This document shows, piece after piece, positions 7,434 to 17,104 of a stretch of DNA of 64,000 nt. The translations under genes were made by a program, and so were the position numbers. Position 1 is the stretch's first letter; every line of letters starts with the position of its first letter. The notes under the pieces were generated by a model that had not been told where the DNA came from, did not search any database, and worked only from the letters and a program-made list of their open reading frames with translations. The stretch is from Collinsella sp. (GTDB lineage Bacteria; Actinomycetota; Coriobacteriia; Coriobacteriales; Coriobacteriaceae): the NCBI GenBank assembly GCA_018381235.1, contig JAGZSF010000007.1:40384-104383 (forward strand), read 5' to 3'.

Positions 7434-7727
7434 ATGAAGGCTTATGAACTGCTGTTCTTTGTTGACCCGTCGCTCGACCCCGAGACTCGTCTCGCTGTTA
7501 TGAAGCGTATCGATACCACGATCGCTGAGGGCGCTGGCAAGGTCGACTCCGTTGACGAGTGGGGCAAGCGCAAGCTCGCCTACGAGATCAACGACCTCAC
7601 CGATGGTGACTACACCCTCATCAACTTCCACGCAGATCCTACCCAGATCGCCGAGCTTGATCGCGTCCTGCGCATCACCGACGCTGTGGTCCGCCACATG
7701 ATCGTCCGTCGCGACGACCAGGAGTAA
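7434..7727 (+). CDS. rpsF: 30S ribosomal protein S6
   Basis: 97 residues. The protein starts MKAYELLFFVDPSLD and contains GKRKLAYEIN and the RVLRITDAVVRHMIVRRDD region typical of S6. S6 binds 16S rRNA with S18 on the platform of the small subunit. The ATG at 7434 follows AGAGGAGGTGA closely; a nearby upstream in-frame start is unlikely. First gene of the conserved rpsF-ssb-rpsR-rplI operon. Confidence 0.97.
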   Translation: MKAYELLFFVDPSLDPETRLAVMKRIDTTIAEGAGKVDSVDEWGKRKLAYEINDLTDGDYTLINFHADPTQIAELDRVLRITDAVVRHMIVRRDDQE

Positions 7728-7775
7728 GACTGTCGTTTTGGACTGGGCTTGTGCCCCAAGAGGAAGTAGTGAGTT

Positions 7776-8228
7776 ATGAGCATCAATCGAGTGAACATCA
7801 CCGGTAACCTCACCCGCGATCCCGAGCTGCGCGCCACCGCCGGCGGAACCCAGGTTCTGTCCTTTGGCGTTGCCGTGAACGATCGTCGCCGCAACGCGCA
7901 GACTGGCGAGTGGGAGGACTATCCCAACTTTGTCGACTGCACCATGTTCGGCACCCGCGCCGAGGCCGTGAGCCGTTTCCTGGCAAAGGGAAACAAGGTC
8001 GCGATCGAGGGCAAGCTGCGCTACAGCTCTTGGGAGCGCGACGGCCAGCGCCGGAGCAAGCTTGAGGTCATCGTCGATGAGATCGAGTTTATGAGCTCCC
8101 GTGGTGGCCAGGGTGGCTACGATCAGGGCGGTTACGCCCCCGCAGCTCCCGCGCCCGCAGCACGTCCTGCCGCGCCGGTGGCTACGCCGCCCGCGGTCGA
8201 CGTCTACGATGAGGACATCCCGTTCTAA
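7776..8228 (+). CDS. ssb: Single-stranded DNA-binding protein
   Basis: 150 residues. An N-terminal OB fold (INRVNITGNLTRDPELR, then FVDCTMFGTRAEAVSRFLAKG) spans about 1-105. A Gly/Ala/Pro-rich flexible tail ends in the acidic tip DEDIPF, which docks partner proteins such as RecO, PriA or exonuclease I in other bacteria. SSB coats exposed single strands during replication and repair. It lies between rpsF and rpsR, as usual, with GAGGAAG upstream. Confidence 0.96.
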   Translation: MSINRVNITGNLTRDPELRATAGGTQVLSFGVAVNDRRRNAQTGEWEDYPNFVDCTMFGTRAEAVSRFLAKGNKVAIEGKLRYSSWERDGQRRSKLEVIVDEIEFMSSRGGQGGYDQGGYAPAAPAPAARPAAPVATPPAVDVYDEDIPF

Positions 8229-8300
8229 GGGTTGTTCACCTATTTTTGAGTGAGAGGCGGCTTCGGTTCGCCGAAGTTGCCAAATGAAAGGTATTTTGAC

Positions 8301-8567
8301 ATGGCTAATGATTTTTCTGCACGTCAGCCGCGTCGTAAGTACTGCCAGTTCTGCAAGGAGAACACTGAGTTCATCGACTATAAGGACACTCAGCTTCTCC
8401 GTAAGTACATGACCGACCGTGGCAAGATCAAGCCCCGTCGCGTCACTGGCGCTTGCACGCAGCATCAGCATGACATCGCCAACGCCATCAAGCGCGCCCG
8501 CGAGATGGCTCTCCTGCCGTACACCGTCCCCGTGGTTTCCTCTCGTGGCAACCGCGACCGCGGCTAA
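8301..8567 (+). CDS. rpsR: 30S ribosomal protein S18
   Basis: 88 residues. Contains RRKYCQFC, IDYKDTQLLRKYMTDRGKI and the RRVTGACTQHQHDIANAIKRAR core of S18. The CxxC at the N-terminus plus a later Cys and His indicate a zinc-binding (C+) form. The ATG at 8301 has AAAGG upstream. S18 pairs with S6 from the same operon. Confidence 0.97.
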   Translation: MANDFSARQPRRKYCQFCKENTEFIDYKDTQLLRKYMTDRGKIKPRRVTGACTQHQHDIANAIKRAREMALLPYTVPVVSSRGNRDRG

Positions 8568-8582
8568 GAAGGGAGACGCATC

Positions 8583-9122
8583 ATGAAGGTTATTCTTCTC
8601 GATGAGATCAAGGGCAAGGGCGGCGAGGGTGACGTCGTAGAGGTCGCTCAGGGTTACGCTGAGAACTTCCTGTTCCCCAAGAAGCTCGCTGTTGCCGCCA
8701 CCAAGGGCAACCTCAAGCAGCTTGACGAGCGTCGCAACAACATCGCCAAGCGCGAGGCCGTCCGTCTGGCTACCGCTAACGAGACCAAGGCTGCCTTCGA
8801 GGGCAAGACGGTCACCGTTGACGTCAAGGTCGGCGACGAGGGCATCCTCTTTGGCTCCGTTACCGCCGCTATGGTCGCTGACGCCATCAAGGCTCAGCTC
8901 GGTATGGACATCGACCGCAAGCGCGTCGAGCTCGGTAAGCCCATCAAGGTTGCCGGTGCCCACACCGTTGCCATCTCGCTGTACCGCGAGATCAAGGCCG
9001 AGGTTGTCGTTCTCGTCGGCGTTACCGCCGAGGAGCTCGCTGCCGAGGCTGAGGTCGAGGAGGCCGCTGAGGTCGCCGAGGCCGAGACCGCCGAGGTCGA
9101 GACTGAGGCTGCTGCCGAGTAG
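8583..9122 (+). CDS. rplI: 50S ribosomal protein L9
   Basis: 179 residues, longer than the usual ~150. The N-terminal domain (VILLDEIKGKGGEGDVVEVAQGYAENFLFP, split here by convention at GDVVEV) is followed by a connecting helix and the C-terminal rRNA-binding domain ending near VVVLVG. The last ~30 residues are a Glu/Ala repeat tail (EVEEAAEVAEAETAEVE), an extension seen in related actinobacteria. L9 bridges neighbouring ribosomes and influences frame keeping. GAAGGGAGA precedes the ATG. Confidence 0.95.
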   Translation: MKVILLDEIKGKGGEGDVVEVAQGYAENFLFPKKLAVAATKGNLKQLDERRNNIAKREAVRLATANETKAAFEGKTVTVDVKVGDEGILFGSVTAAMVADAIKAQLGMDIDRKRVELGKPIKVAGAHTVAISLYREIKAEVVVLVGVTAEELAAEAEVEEAAEVAEAETAEVETEAAAE

Positions 9123-9154
9123 CATTTGCTGCAACGCAACAATCTTGTTCTAAG

Positions 9155-9193
9155 AAGGGCGCTCTGGGAAACCAGGGCGCCCTTTTGTTTTTT
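9155..9193 (+). terminator. Terminator after rplI
   Basis: AAGGGCGC...GGCGCCCTT with an inner CTGG/CCAG stem around GAAA, then TTTTGTTTTTT. Confidence 0.85.
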
Positions 9194-9346
9194 GCGCTGA
9201 GCGAGTGTCATGGTGAATGTTGCGTCGAAGTCCTATATACAGGACCGTTCATCCGTTTGGTTCGGTGATGATTGGCGGCGCGCGGCGCGTTTTGGGACCG
9301 TGGCTGATACTATGGATGCTCGCAAGCGATATGAATGAGGATGCTC

Positions 9347-10738
9347 ATGGCATATGACGATAGGGAGACCGGGCTGACGGTTGAGGACCGCGGCTCAAAG
9401 TTGGGTCTTCCCCAAAACCAAGATGCAGAGGCCAACGTACTGGCCGCTATGCTGCTATCGCCCGAGGTGGTCGAAGAAGCCCAGGTCGAGCTGCAGCCCG
9501 ATGACTTCTACCGGCCCATTCATAAGACCATCTATACCGCGATGGTCGATATGTACAACAGTCGCATTCCCATCGACTCCATCTCGCTGATCGATTACCT
9601 GCGAAGCATCAACAAACTCGATGCCGTGGGCGGCGAAGCGTACATTTTGGAGTTGATGGGTCAGACCCTGTCGCTCGTCAACTGGCAGCACCATGCCGCC
9701 ATCGTTCGCCGTGATTCGATGCTGCGTGAGCTGATCGGCGCCACCAACGAGATCAACGCGCTGGCATATAACGCCCCCACCGACACCAAAGAGGTTGTCG
9801 AGCTGGCCGAGAGCAAGCTGCTCAAGGTTACGGCGCGCGAGGTCAAGTCGAGCTACAAGACGCTGACCGAGTTTATGGTCGAGGCCTATAACGAGGCCGA
9901 GGAAGTGTGCCAGGCCGGTGGCCAGGCTGCGGGCGTGCCCACGGGCTTCCCGTCGCTCGACCGCATGCTCATGGGCTTCCGCGAGGGCCAGCTCATCATT
10001 ATCGGCGCCCGCCCTGCTGTGGGTAAGACGTCGTTCGCCCTGAATCTGGCGCTCAACGCTGCCGCTGCCGGTTATACCGTCGGCTTCTTCTCGCTGGAGA
10101 TGTCGGGCAAAGAAATTGCCCAGCGTCTGATTTGCGCCTACGCCATGATCTCGATCAGTGACTTCCGCATGGGCCGCATTAGCCCCGAGCAGTGGGCCAA
10201 TATCAACGAGGCCACGCAGACCTTGTCCAAGCTCGATATTCTGATTGACGATACGCCCGGCACCACAGTGACCGAGATTCGCGCCAAGAGTCGCCGCATG
10301 CTCCATAACAAGGAGAAGGCAATCATCATCCTGGACTACCTGCAGCTGGTGAGTCCTCCGCCGGGACGCCGCTCCGAGAGCCGTACCGTCGAGGTTTCGG
10401 AGATGTCGCGTGGTCTGAAGATCATGGCCAAGGAGCTCAAGATTCCGCTCATCGCGCTGTCGCAGCTCTCGCGTCAGGTCGAATCCCGTACCGGCAAGCG
10501 CCCGCAGCTTTCCGACCTTCGTGAATCGGGCTCTATCGAGCAGGACGCCGATATCGTTATGTTCTTGGACCGTTCCGCCGACGAGGCCGAAGCCTCGCGC
10601 GACGATCGACCCGACGAGGGCGTTACGCGTATCGTCGTGGCCAAGAACCGTTCGGGCCCGATCGGCGACGTCGACCTGATGTTCCTGCCGGCATCCACCA
10701 AGTTCTATGAGCTTGATGGGGCACATGCCGAGGAGTAG
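9347..10738 (+). CDS. dnaB: Replicative DNA helicase DnaB
   Basis: 463 residues. The N-terminal primase-interaction domain (PQNQDAEANVLAAMLLSPE) covers about 20-120. The RecA-like domain has Walker A GARPAVGKTSF, Walker B IIILDYLQL and the SQLSRQVESR and LRESGSIEQDAD motifs. No intein interrupts it. DnaB is the hexameric 5'-3' helicase at the replication fork. The ATG at 9347 has GAGG six bases upstream; an in-frame ATG four codons earlier has none. Confidence 0.97.
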   Translation: MAYDDRETGLTVEDRGSKLGLPQNQDAEANVLAAMLLSPEVVEEAQVELQPDDFYRPIHKTIYTAMVDMYNSRIPIDSISLIDYLRSINKLDAVGGEAYILELMGQTLSLVNWQHHAAIVRRDSMLRELIGATNEINALAYNAPTDTKEVVELAESKLLKVTAREVKSSYKTLTEFMVEAYNEAEEVCQAGGQAAGVPTGFPSLDRMLMGFREGQLIIIGARPAVGKTSFALNLALNAAAAGYTVGFFSLEMSGKEIAQRLICAYAMISISDFRMGRISPEQWANINEATQTLSKLDILIDDTPGTTVTEIRAKSRRMLHNKEKAIIILDYLQLVSPPPGRRSESRTVEVSEMSRGLKIMAKELKIPLIALSQLSRQVESRTGKRPQLSDLRESGSIEQDADIVMFLDRSADEAEASRDDRPDEGVTRIVVAKNRSGPIGDVDLMFLPASTKFYELDGAHAEE

Positions 10739-10831
10739 GACAGGCGCCCGTTGCACGGGTATACTGGGAATGTTTTGTGCTTCTGCGTGCCGGCGTGGCG
10801 CGTAGACAGTCCATGAATGTAAGGAGTAAAC

Positions 10832-12118
10832 ATGCCGTCAACCGTTTTGGTCGGTGCCCAGTGGGGCGATGAGGGCAAGGGTAAGATTTGCGACCTGGTC
10901 GCCGGCGACTTCGATGCCGTCGTGCGCTACTCGGGCGGCAACAACGCCGGTCACACCATCGTCGTCAACGGCAAGAAGTACGGCCTGCACCAGGTGCCCT
11001 CCGGCATCATGTATTCTGACCACGTGTCGGTGATCGGTAACGGCTGCGTCGTCAACCCCAAGGTTGTCCTTGAGGAGATCGACATGTTCGAGGCCGACGG
11101 CATCACCACCAAGAACCTCAAGATTAGCGGCAACGCGCATGTCATCATGCCGTACCACATCGATCTGGATGGCGCCTTTGAGCAGAAGCTCGGCAAGAAG
11201 AACATCGGTACCACCAAGCGCGGCATTGGTCCGTGCTATCAGGACAAGATGGCCCGCATTGGCCTGCGCATGCAGGACATGCTGGACGAGACGCTGTTCC
11301 GCGACAAGCTGGAGACCGCTCTCGCCCGCGTGAACCCCGAGCTCGAGCTCATCTACAACCTGCCCACCTACACCGTGGACCAGATTTGCGACGAGTACCT
11401 GCCGATGGCCGAGCGCCTGCGTCCCTACATCACTGAGACGAGCCTGCTGCTCAACAACATGATCGATGAGGGCAAGAACCTACTGTTTGAGGGTGCCCAG
11501 GCGACGCTGCTCGACATCGACCACGGAACCTATCCGTACGTGACGTCTTCCAACTGCACCGCCGGCGGCGCCATCACCGGCTCTGGCGTGGGCATGAAGA
11601 ACGTCGACCGCGTGCTGGGCGTCATGAAGGCCTATATCACCCGCGTCGGTTCGGGCCCCATGCCCACCGAGCTTTCCTATGAGTCCGAGGCTGGCCACAC
11701 GCTGACCGAGGAGGGCTATGAGTACGGCGTGACCACCGGTCGCCGTCGTCGTTGTGGCTGGTTTGACGGCCCTATCGCCAACTATGCCTCGCGCGTCAAC
11801 GGCCTCACCGACATCGCCGTGACCAAGCTCGACGTGCTTTCGGCCTTCGACACCATCAAGGTGTGCGTGGCCTACGACGTCGATGGCGAGCGCTATACCA
11901 GCGTGCCCGAGCATCAGGTGCGCTTTGAGCGTGCCAAGCCCATCTACGAGGAGCTCCCTGGCTGGAAGTGCGACATCACCGGTTGCCGCAGCTTTGACGA
12001 GCTGCCGCAGGAGGCTCAGGACTACGTGGCGTTTATCGAGGATCTGGCACACACCCGCGTGACGTTCATTGGCGTTGGCGCTGGTCGCGAGCAGATCATC
12101 AACCGATTCTGGAAGTAA
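10832..12118 (+). CDS. purA: Adenylosuccinate synthetase
   Basis: 428 residues, normal length. Begins with the phosphate loop GAQWGDEGKGK, followed by GGNNAGHT, and contains FEGAQATLLDIDHGTYPYVTS (split by convention) and the TTGRRRRCGW region. PurA joins IMP and aspartate with GTP to give adenylosuccinate, the first step from IMP to AMP. AAGGAG lies 7 nt before the ATG. The preceding 93 nt carry an extended -10-like GGGTATACT. It is followed by a hairpin and purD. Confidence 0.97.
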   Translation: MPSTVLVGAQWGDEGKGKICDLVAGDFDAVVRYSGGNNAGHTIVVNGKKYGLHQVPSGIMYSDHVSVIGNGCVVNPKVVLEEIDMFEADGITTKNLKISGNAHVIMPYHIDLDGAFEQKLGKKNIGTTKRGIGPCYQDKMARIGLRMQDMLDETLFRDKLETALARVNPELELIYNLPTYTVDQICDEYLPMAERLRPYITETSLLLNNMIDEGKNLLFEGAQATLLDIDHGTYPYVTSSNCTAGGAITGSGVGMKNVDRVLGVMKAYITRVGSGPMPTELSYESEAGHTLTEEGYEYGVTTGRRRRCGWFDGPIANYASRVNGLTDIAVTKLDVLSAFDTIKVCVAYDVDGERYTSVPEHQVRFERAKPIYEELPGWKCDITGCRSFDELPQEAQDYVAFIEDLAHTRVTFIGVGAGREQIINRFWK

Positions 12119-12140
12119 TCGGGACTATTTGGTTATTGCG

Positions 12141-12182
12141 ATATACCCCTTTGCAGCCCAAGCGGGCGGCCGAGGGGTATAT
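12141..12182 (+). terminator. Hairpin between purA and purD
   Basis: Perfect 10-bp arms ATATACCCCT/AGGGGTATAT around an inner GCCC/GGGC stem; TTTGCTT follows. Possibly a weak terminator or attenuator. Confidence 0.5.
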
Positions 12183-12236
12183 TTGCTTGCAAAGGGCTCG
12201 CGCGGAGCGAGCCGTTAATCCATAGAGGAGGCACCC

Positions 12237-13541
12237 TTGAAGGCGGACACTCAAACCATCGACATCCTGTTGTTGGGCAGCGGCGGCCGTGAGCATGCTT
12301 TGGCAGCTAAGCTCGCGGCATCACCGCGCGCCGGCAAGCTCTACATCGCGCCGGGCAACGGCGGCACCGCGAGCTGTGGCGAGAACGTTGTTCTCGACGA
12401 CTGCGATCCTGCGGCCGTGGCGGCGTTTGCTCAGAGCCACGGATGCGGACTCGTGGTAATTGGCCCCGAGGCTCCGCTCGTGGCGGGCGTGGCCGACGCC
12501 GTGCGCGCGGCGGGTATTCCCTGCTTTGGCCCGGGTGCCGAGGGCGCCCAGATGGAGGGCTCCAAGCTGTTCTCCAAGCAGCTCATGGAGCGTGCGGGCA
12601 TTCCGACGGCAGCCTATGGTTCGTTTACCGACGAGGCTTCGGCTCTCGCCTACGTGCGCGAGCAGGGCGCCCCGCTGGTTGTCAAGGCCGACGGCCTTGC
12701 CGCGGGCAAGGGCGTTATCGTGGCGACCGAACTTGAGCAGGCCGAGGAAGCCGTACGCGAGTGCTTTGGCGGCACCTTTGGCGATGCCGGCAACACCGTG
12801 GTTATCGAGGAGATGCTGACCGGCCCCGAGTGCTCGCTGCTGGCCTTTACCGACGGCAAGACCGTGCGCCCCATGGCCACCTCGCAGGACCACAAGCGCG
12901 CGCTCGAGGGCGACAAGGGCCCCAACACCGGCGGCATGGGTGTCTACAGCCCGGTGCCCATCGTGACTGACGAGGAGCACGCCACCATGGTGAAGGTCAT
13001 GGAGCAGACCGTGGCCGAGCTCGCTGCCGAGGGTATCGACTACCGCGGCTGCCTGTACGGCGGCTTTATGCTCACGCCTGCCGGCCCCAAGGTGCTGGAG
13101 TTCAATGCCCGCTTTGGCGACCCCGAGACGCAGGTCGTGCTGCCGCGCCTTAAGAACGACCTGGTCGAGGTCATGCTGGCTTGTGCCAACTGCGAGCTCG
13201 ACCAGATTGAGCTCGACTGGCGTGACGAGTGGGCCGTGGCCGTTGTCCTGACGAGCGCGGGCTATCCCGGCAGCTACGAGAAGGGCAAGGTCATCACCGG
13301 TATCGCCGATGCCGAGGCCATGGAGAACGTGACCGTGTACCACGCGGGCACTGCCGTGGTGGACGGCCAGCTCGTGACCAACGGTGGCCGCGTGCTTGCC
13401 GTGACCGCTCTGGGCGACACGTTCGAGAACGCTCGCAACCTTGCCTACGAGGCCTGCGAGAAGATTGATTTTGAGGGCAAGACCCTGCGTCACGACATCG
13501 GCCTGCGCGCGCTGCGCGGCCGCGACGCCTGGGATGCCTAA
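12237..13541 (+). CDS. purD: Phosphoribosylamine-glycine ligase
   Basis: 434 residues. The N-domain starts LLLGSGGREHALA, and the ATP-grasp domain shows VVKADGLAAGKGV, GPECSLLAFTDG, KRALEGDKGPNTGGMG and FNARFGDPETQ. PurD makes glycinamide ribonucleotide, the second purine step. The start is TTG at 12237, eight bases after AGAGGAGG; no ATG fits better. The NUDIX gene follows after 21 nt and is probably co-transcribed. Confidence 0.96.
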   Translation: MKADTQTIDILLLGSGGREHALAAKLAASPRAGKLYIAPGNGGTASCGENVVLDDCDPAAVAAFAQSHGCGLVVIGPEAPLVAGVADAVRAAGIPCFGPGAEGAQMEGSKLFSKQLMERAGIPTAAYGSFTDEASALAYVREQGAPLVVKADGLAAGKGVIVATELEQAEEAVRECFGGTFGDAGNTVVIEEMLTGPECSLLAFTDGKTVRPMATSQDHKRALEGDKGPNTGGMGVYSPVPIVTDEEHATMVKVMEQTVAELAAEGIDYRGCLYGGFMLTPAGPKVLEFNARFGDPETQVVLPRLKNDLVEVMLACANCELDQIELDWRDEWAVAVVLTSAGYPGSYEKGKVITGIADAEAMENVTVYHAGTAVVDGQLVTNGGRVLAVTALGDTFENARNLAYEACEKIDFEGKTLRHDIGLRALRGRDAWDA

Positions 13542-13562
13542 AATCCGAGAGGAATGAGACGG

Positions 13563-14258
13563 ATGGACGAGAAGAACGAAGAGCTCGTGGACGCGCAGAT
13601 CGTCGAAGAGGACAGCCGCATGTATGGGCACGCCGAGGGCGAGCCTGGTGGCGAGGTCGCTGACGAGCCGGCACTGGTGCTGGGCGACGACGACCCGCAC
13701 GATGCCGAGCTGCACGAGAAGATTCTTTCGGAGGAGTGCGCCTGGAAGGGCAAGATCCTTGACGTCCACCGTCTTGAGGTTGAGCTGCCCAACGGTCACC
13801 GCAGCGCCCGCGATATCGTTCGCCATCCGGGTGCGGCGGCCGTTGTGGCACTGACCGAGAGCGGCAAGATCGTGCTGGTGCGTCAGTACCGCACCGCCAT
13901 CGACCGCGTGACGGTCGAGATTCCCGCCGGCAAGCTCGATCCAGGCGAGGACCCGCTCGATTGCGCCAAGCGCGAACTGCATGAGGAGACCGGCTTTAGG
14001 GCTGGTCGTATTCGCTTTTTGACGTCGATTGTCACGTCCTGCGGTTTTTGCGATGAGATCATCCACATCTACTTGGCCACCAAGCTCGAGTTTGATGCGC
14101 CCAACCCCGATGATGACGAGTTTGTCAACGTGGACCTGGTGCCGCTGCACGAGCTGATCGACGCCGTGCTCGACGGCAAGATCGAAGACGCCAAGACCGT
14201 CGTGGGCGCCTTGGCCTGCGATAGCATCGCACATAGGTTGGGCGGAGCCGAACTGTAA
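13563..14258 (+). CDS. NUDIX hydrolase, ADP-ribose pyrophosphatase type
   Basis: 231 residues. A complete Nudix box (GKLDPGEDPLDCAKRELHEE then TGF) lies at about residues 122-144. The preceding VVALTESGKIVLVRQYRTAI and the overall length match ADP-ribose pyrophosphatases, which cut ADP-ribose to AMP and ribose 5-phosphate. The first ~60 residues are acidic and unusual for the family (EEDSRMYGHAEGEPGGEVAD). ATG 13563 is preferred over 13554, which would overlap GAGAGGA. Substrate assignment is by family only. Confidence 0.85.
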   Translation: MDEKNEELVDAQIVEEDSRMYGHAEGEPGGEVADEPALVLGDDDPHDAELHEKILSEECAWKGKILDVHRLEVELPNGHRSARDIVRHPGAAAVVALTESGKIVLVRQYRTAIDRVTVEIPAGKLDPGEDPLDCAKRELHEETGFRAGRIRFLTSIVTSCGFCDEIIHIYLATKLEFDAPNPDDDEFVNVDLVPLHELIDAVLDGKIEDAKTVVGALACDSIAHRLGGAEL

Positions 14259-14270
14259 CGAGTGGGGATA

Positions 14271-14309
14271 GCCCTGGGGCAAGTACTACTGATTGCTTTG
14301 TCCCAGGGC
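14271..14309 (+). terminator. Hairpin after the NUDIX gene
   Basis: GCCCTGGG (14271-14278) and CCCAGGGC (14302-14309) pair, with an inner CAAG/CTTG extension. No T run follows, so its strength is uncertain. Confidence 0.4.
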
Positions 14310-14340
14310 CTTACGTTGCTGATATTTCTTTGAGGATCAC

Positions 14341-16113
14341 ATGCTGAAAAGGTTTTTGTCTTATTACGAGCACCAGATGGGGCTTTTTGTTGCTGATACT
14401 GTTTGCGCTCTGGTGCTTGCCGCAATTGACCTTGCGTTTCCTATTATCCTGCGCAATTTGACCGGTGGGCTGTTTACTCAGGGTCAGGCTGCCATTATGC
14501 AGGCGCTCGGCATGATCGCGGTGGGTTTGGTGCTGATGTATGCCGTCCGCTGCGCCTGCCGCTACTTTGTGAGCTATTGGGGTCACGTGATGGGCGCGCG
14601 CATGGAGTCCAAGATGCGCGAGGACCTGTTCGACCAGTATGAGCGCTTTAGCTTTGCGTACTTCGACCGCAACAGCTCGGGCGACATGATGAGCCGCGTG
14701 GTCAACGACCTGTTCGATATCTGCGAGGCGGCGCACCACGTGCCCGAGTGGATTATCATCTGCGGCATCGAGATCATCGGCTCGTTTGTGATCCTCTTTA
14801 CCATCGCCCCGGTGCTGGCGCTTGCTATGGCTGTGGTGACGGCAGCGTTTGCGGTCATCATGTTTTGGCAGAACATGCGCATGCGCGAGGTCTTTAGCGA
14901 CAACCGCAAAAAGATCAGCGGCATCAATGCGCAGCTGCAGGATTCGCTTGCGGGCATGCGCGTAGTCAAGAGTTTTGCCAATGAGGAGACCGAACGCTTC
15001 AAGTTCCGCGCCTCGAACGACCGCTACCTTTCTTCCAAGGAGAACATGTATCACGCCATGGGCGTCTATACCGCGACGTATGGCCTGCTCTCGGGTGTAC
15101 TCTATGTGATCGTGGTGCTGCTGGGTGGCTGGCTGGTCGCCCAGGGGCAGCTGCAAGCGGTCGATATGGCGACCTTTGCACTCTATATTTCGCTGTTCTG
15201 CACGCCGCTCGAGACACTCGTCAATTCGGCCGAAACGTATCAGAAGGCTATCGCCGGCTTTAAGCGTATGGACGAGGTGCTCTCGACCGCGCCGGATATC
15301 CAGGACAAGCCGGGCGCTACGGATCTGCAGGTGACTGCCGGCGCCGTGGAGTATCACGACGTGTGCTTTAACTACGAGGATGTTGAGCTGGGCGAGGGCG
15401 ATGCCGACGAGCGTCTCGTTATCGACCATATGGACCTGTCCATCAAGCCCGGGCAGACCATCGCTTTGGTTGGCCCTTCGGGCGGTGGCAAGTCCACGAC
15501 CTGTTCGCTGCTGCCGCGCTTTTATGACGTGGCTGCCGGATCCATTAGCATCGACGGCCAGGACGTGCGTGATGTGACGCAGCAGAGCCTGCGTCGCGCC
15601 ATCGGCCTGGTGCAGCAGGATGTCTATCTATTTGACGGTACGATTGGCGAGAACATCGCCTACGGCAAGCCGGGCGCTACGGCAGAAGAGATCGCCGAGG
15701 CCGCCCGTCGCGCCAACATCGATGCCTTTATCGAGTCGCTTCCGCAGGGCTACGACACCGTGGTGGGCGAGCGCGGCAGCCGTCTTTCGGGCGGACAGAA
15801 GCAGCGCGTTGCCATCGCGCGCGTGTTTCTCAAGAACCCCAAGATCCTGATTTTGGACGAGGCGACGAGTGCTTTGGATAACGAGAGCGAGGAGGCGGTG
15901 CAGGAGTCACTCGAAGAGCTGGCACGCGGCCGCACCACGATTATCATCGCCCACCGTCTTTCGACCATTAAGCATGCCGATGAGATTGCGACCGTTGAGC
16001 ATGGTCGCGTTGTGGAGCGTGGCACGCACGAGGAGCTTCTCGCCCGTGGCGGCACCTATGCCCGTTACTATCGAATGCAGTTCGAAGGTGCGCGTGCGCA
16101 CGAGCTCGACTGA
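14341..16113 (+). CDS. ABC exporter, fused permease and ATPase
   Basis: 590 residues, a half-transporter of the type I exporter fold. Six membrane helices span about 15-290. The ATPase domain has Walker A GPSGGGKST, Q-loop VQQDVYLFDGT, signature LSGGQKQR, Walker B ILILDEATSALD and H-loop AHRLSTI. It would act as a homodimer or with a partner half, exporting lipid, peptide or drug; the substrate cannot be read from sequence. AGGATC precedes the ATG. A one-TM protein of unknown function follows 19 nt downstream and may be linked. Confidence 0.9.
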   Translation: MLKRFLSYYEHQMGLFVADTVCALVLAAIDLAFPIILRNLTGGLFTQGQAAIMQALGMIAVGLVLMYAVRCACRYFVSYWGHVMGARMESKMREDLFDQYERFSFAYFDRNSSGDMMSRVVNDLFDICEAAHHVPEWIIICGIEIIGSFVILFTIAPVLALAMAVVTAAFAVIMFWQNMRMREVFSDNRKKISGINAQLQDSLAGMRVVKSFANEETERFKFRASNDRYLSSKENMYHAMGVYTATYGLLSGVLYVIVVLLGGWLVAQGQLQAVDMATFALYISLFCTPLETLVNSAETYQKAIAGFKRMDEVLSTAPDIQDKPGATDLQVTAGAVEYHDVCFNYEDVELGEGDADERLVIDHMDLSIKPGQTIALVGPSGGGKSTTCSLLPRFYDVAAGSISIDGQDVRDVTQQSLRRAIGLVQQDVYLFDGTIGENIAYGKPGATAEEIAEAARRANIDAFIESLPQGYDTVVGERGSRLSGGQKQRVAIARVFLKNPKILILDEATSALDNESEEAVQESLEELARGRTTIIIAHRLSTIKHADEIATVEHGRVVERGTHEELLARGGTYARYYRMQFEGARAHELD

Positions 16114-16132
16114 TTGATATGACAGGAAGTTT

Positions 16133-17098
16133 ATGGCTGACAAGAACCCTTTGACTCCGGAAGAAGTGACGGAGTTATTCTCCGAAATCGATGCATCCGG
16201 CGTCTTGGATCCCACGCTCGCCAAAAAGCGTACCGAGCGCATGCGTGAGAAGGAGGCTGCGGCCAAGCGCGGTGACAAAGCGGCGCTAGCGCAGCTGCGC
16301 AGCGAGGACCGCGCGAGCCAGGCAAAACATATCGACCCGCTGTCCGAGGACGATCCTTCGGGCTCGCAGGTGAGCCATACCATTACGAAGACCGCGATGG
16401 CCGTGGTCATCGGTATTTTGGTGCTGATCGTGGGCATGCAGATTGGCTACGGCGTGATGCGTCGTCTGAACACCGCCAACCTGTCCGAGAGCGTTTCGGT
16501 CGATACCGTTTCGACGGCGCTGAAGGGCGGCCTTGAGTGGGGCAACGGCTTTACGCAGTTCCCGCTCGACTTCACCGTCGATGAAGCCGATGAACGCACG
16601 GGCACGGTCGAGGTGACGGTGTTGGACACATCGTCTGCCAACGAGCTCGAGCTGCTGTCCAACGGGCAGATCCAGGCCGCGGCGCTTGCGACCAACGCGC
16701 TGCTCAACGATAAGATCGACCGCGTGGTGTATAACGTTCACGCCTATATCGACGAGGATAGCAACATTCAGCACGATTCCTTCTTTGGCATGTTCCCCGC
16801 GCGGGGCCACCAGAGCGCCATTTTGACGTTCGTGTGGACCAAGAGCTCATCCAACGCCACGAGTATCGACTGGAAGATGCGCATCGTGAGTATGGATGAC
16901 ACCATTGCCGAGCGCATTCAGAAGCAGGTGAACTCGGTGTCGTCGTTGATTGAGGACCCGGTGGTGAGCCAGACCAAGATTGACGAGGAAAAGGCCGAAC
17001 GTGACTTGGAGCATCGTCTGCATGGCCGCGAGATTTTCCGCGGTGGCAAGCCCGATCGCACGCCGTCCGAACTGCTGGAGCAGGACAAGAAAAAATAA
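16133..17098 (+). CDS. Single-pass membrane protein of unknown function
   Basis: 321 residues, not recognised. A charged cytoplasmic N-terminus (about 1-80, rich in Arg/Glu/Lys) precedes one TM helix (TKTAMAVVIGILVLIVGMQI). The outer part starts with FTVDEADERTGTVEVTVLDT and is predicted alpha/beta; the C-terminus is charged and ends in KKK. AGGAAG lies before the ATG. It follows the ABC exporter closely and is ended by a strong terminator. Confidence 0.65.
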   Translation: MADKNPLTPEEVTELFSEIDASGVLDPTLAKKRTERMREKEAAAKRGDKAALAQLRSEDRASQAKHIDPLSEDDPSGSQVSHTITKTAMAVVIGILVLIVGMQIGYGVMRRLNTANLSESVSVDTVSTALKGGLEWGNGFTQFPLDFTVDEADERTGTVEVTVLDTSSANELELLSNGQIQAAALATNALLNDKIDRVVYNVHAYIDEDSNIQHDSFFGMFPARGHQSAILTFVWTKSSSNATSIDWKMRIVSMDDTIAERIQKQVNSVSSLIEDPVVSQTKIDEEKAERDLEHRLHGREIFRGGKPDRTPSELLEQDKKK

Positions 17099-17104
17099 GA
17101 CGCC

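Noticed and set aside
12321..14282. 653-residue minus-strand frame
   Set aside because: Covers purD and the NUDIX gene antisense and has the same shadow composition.
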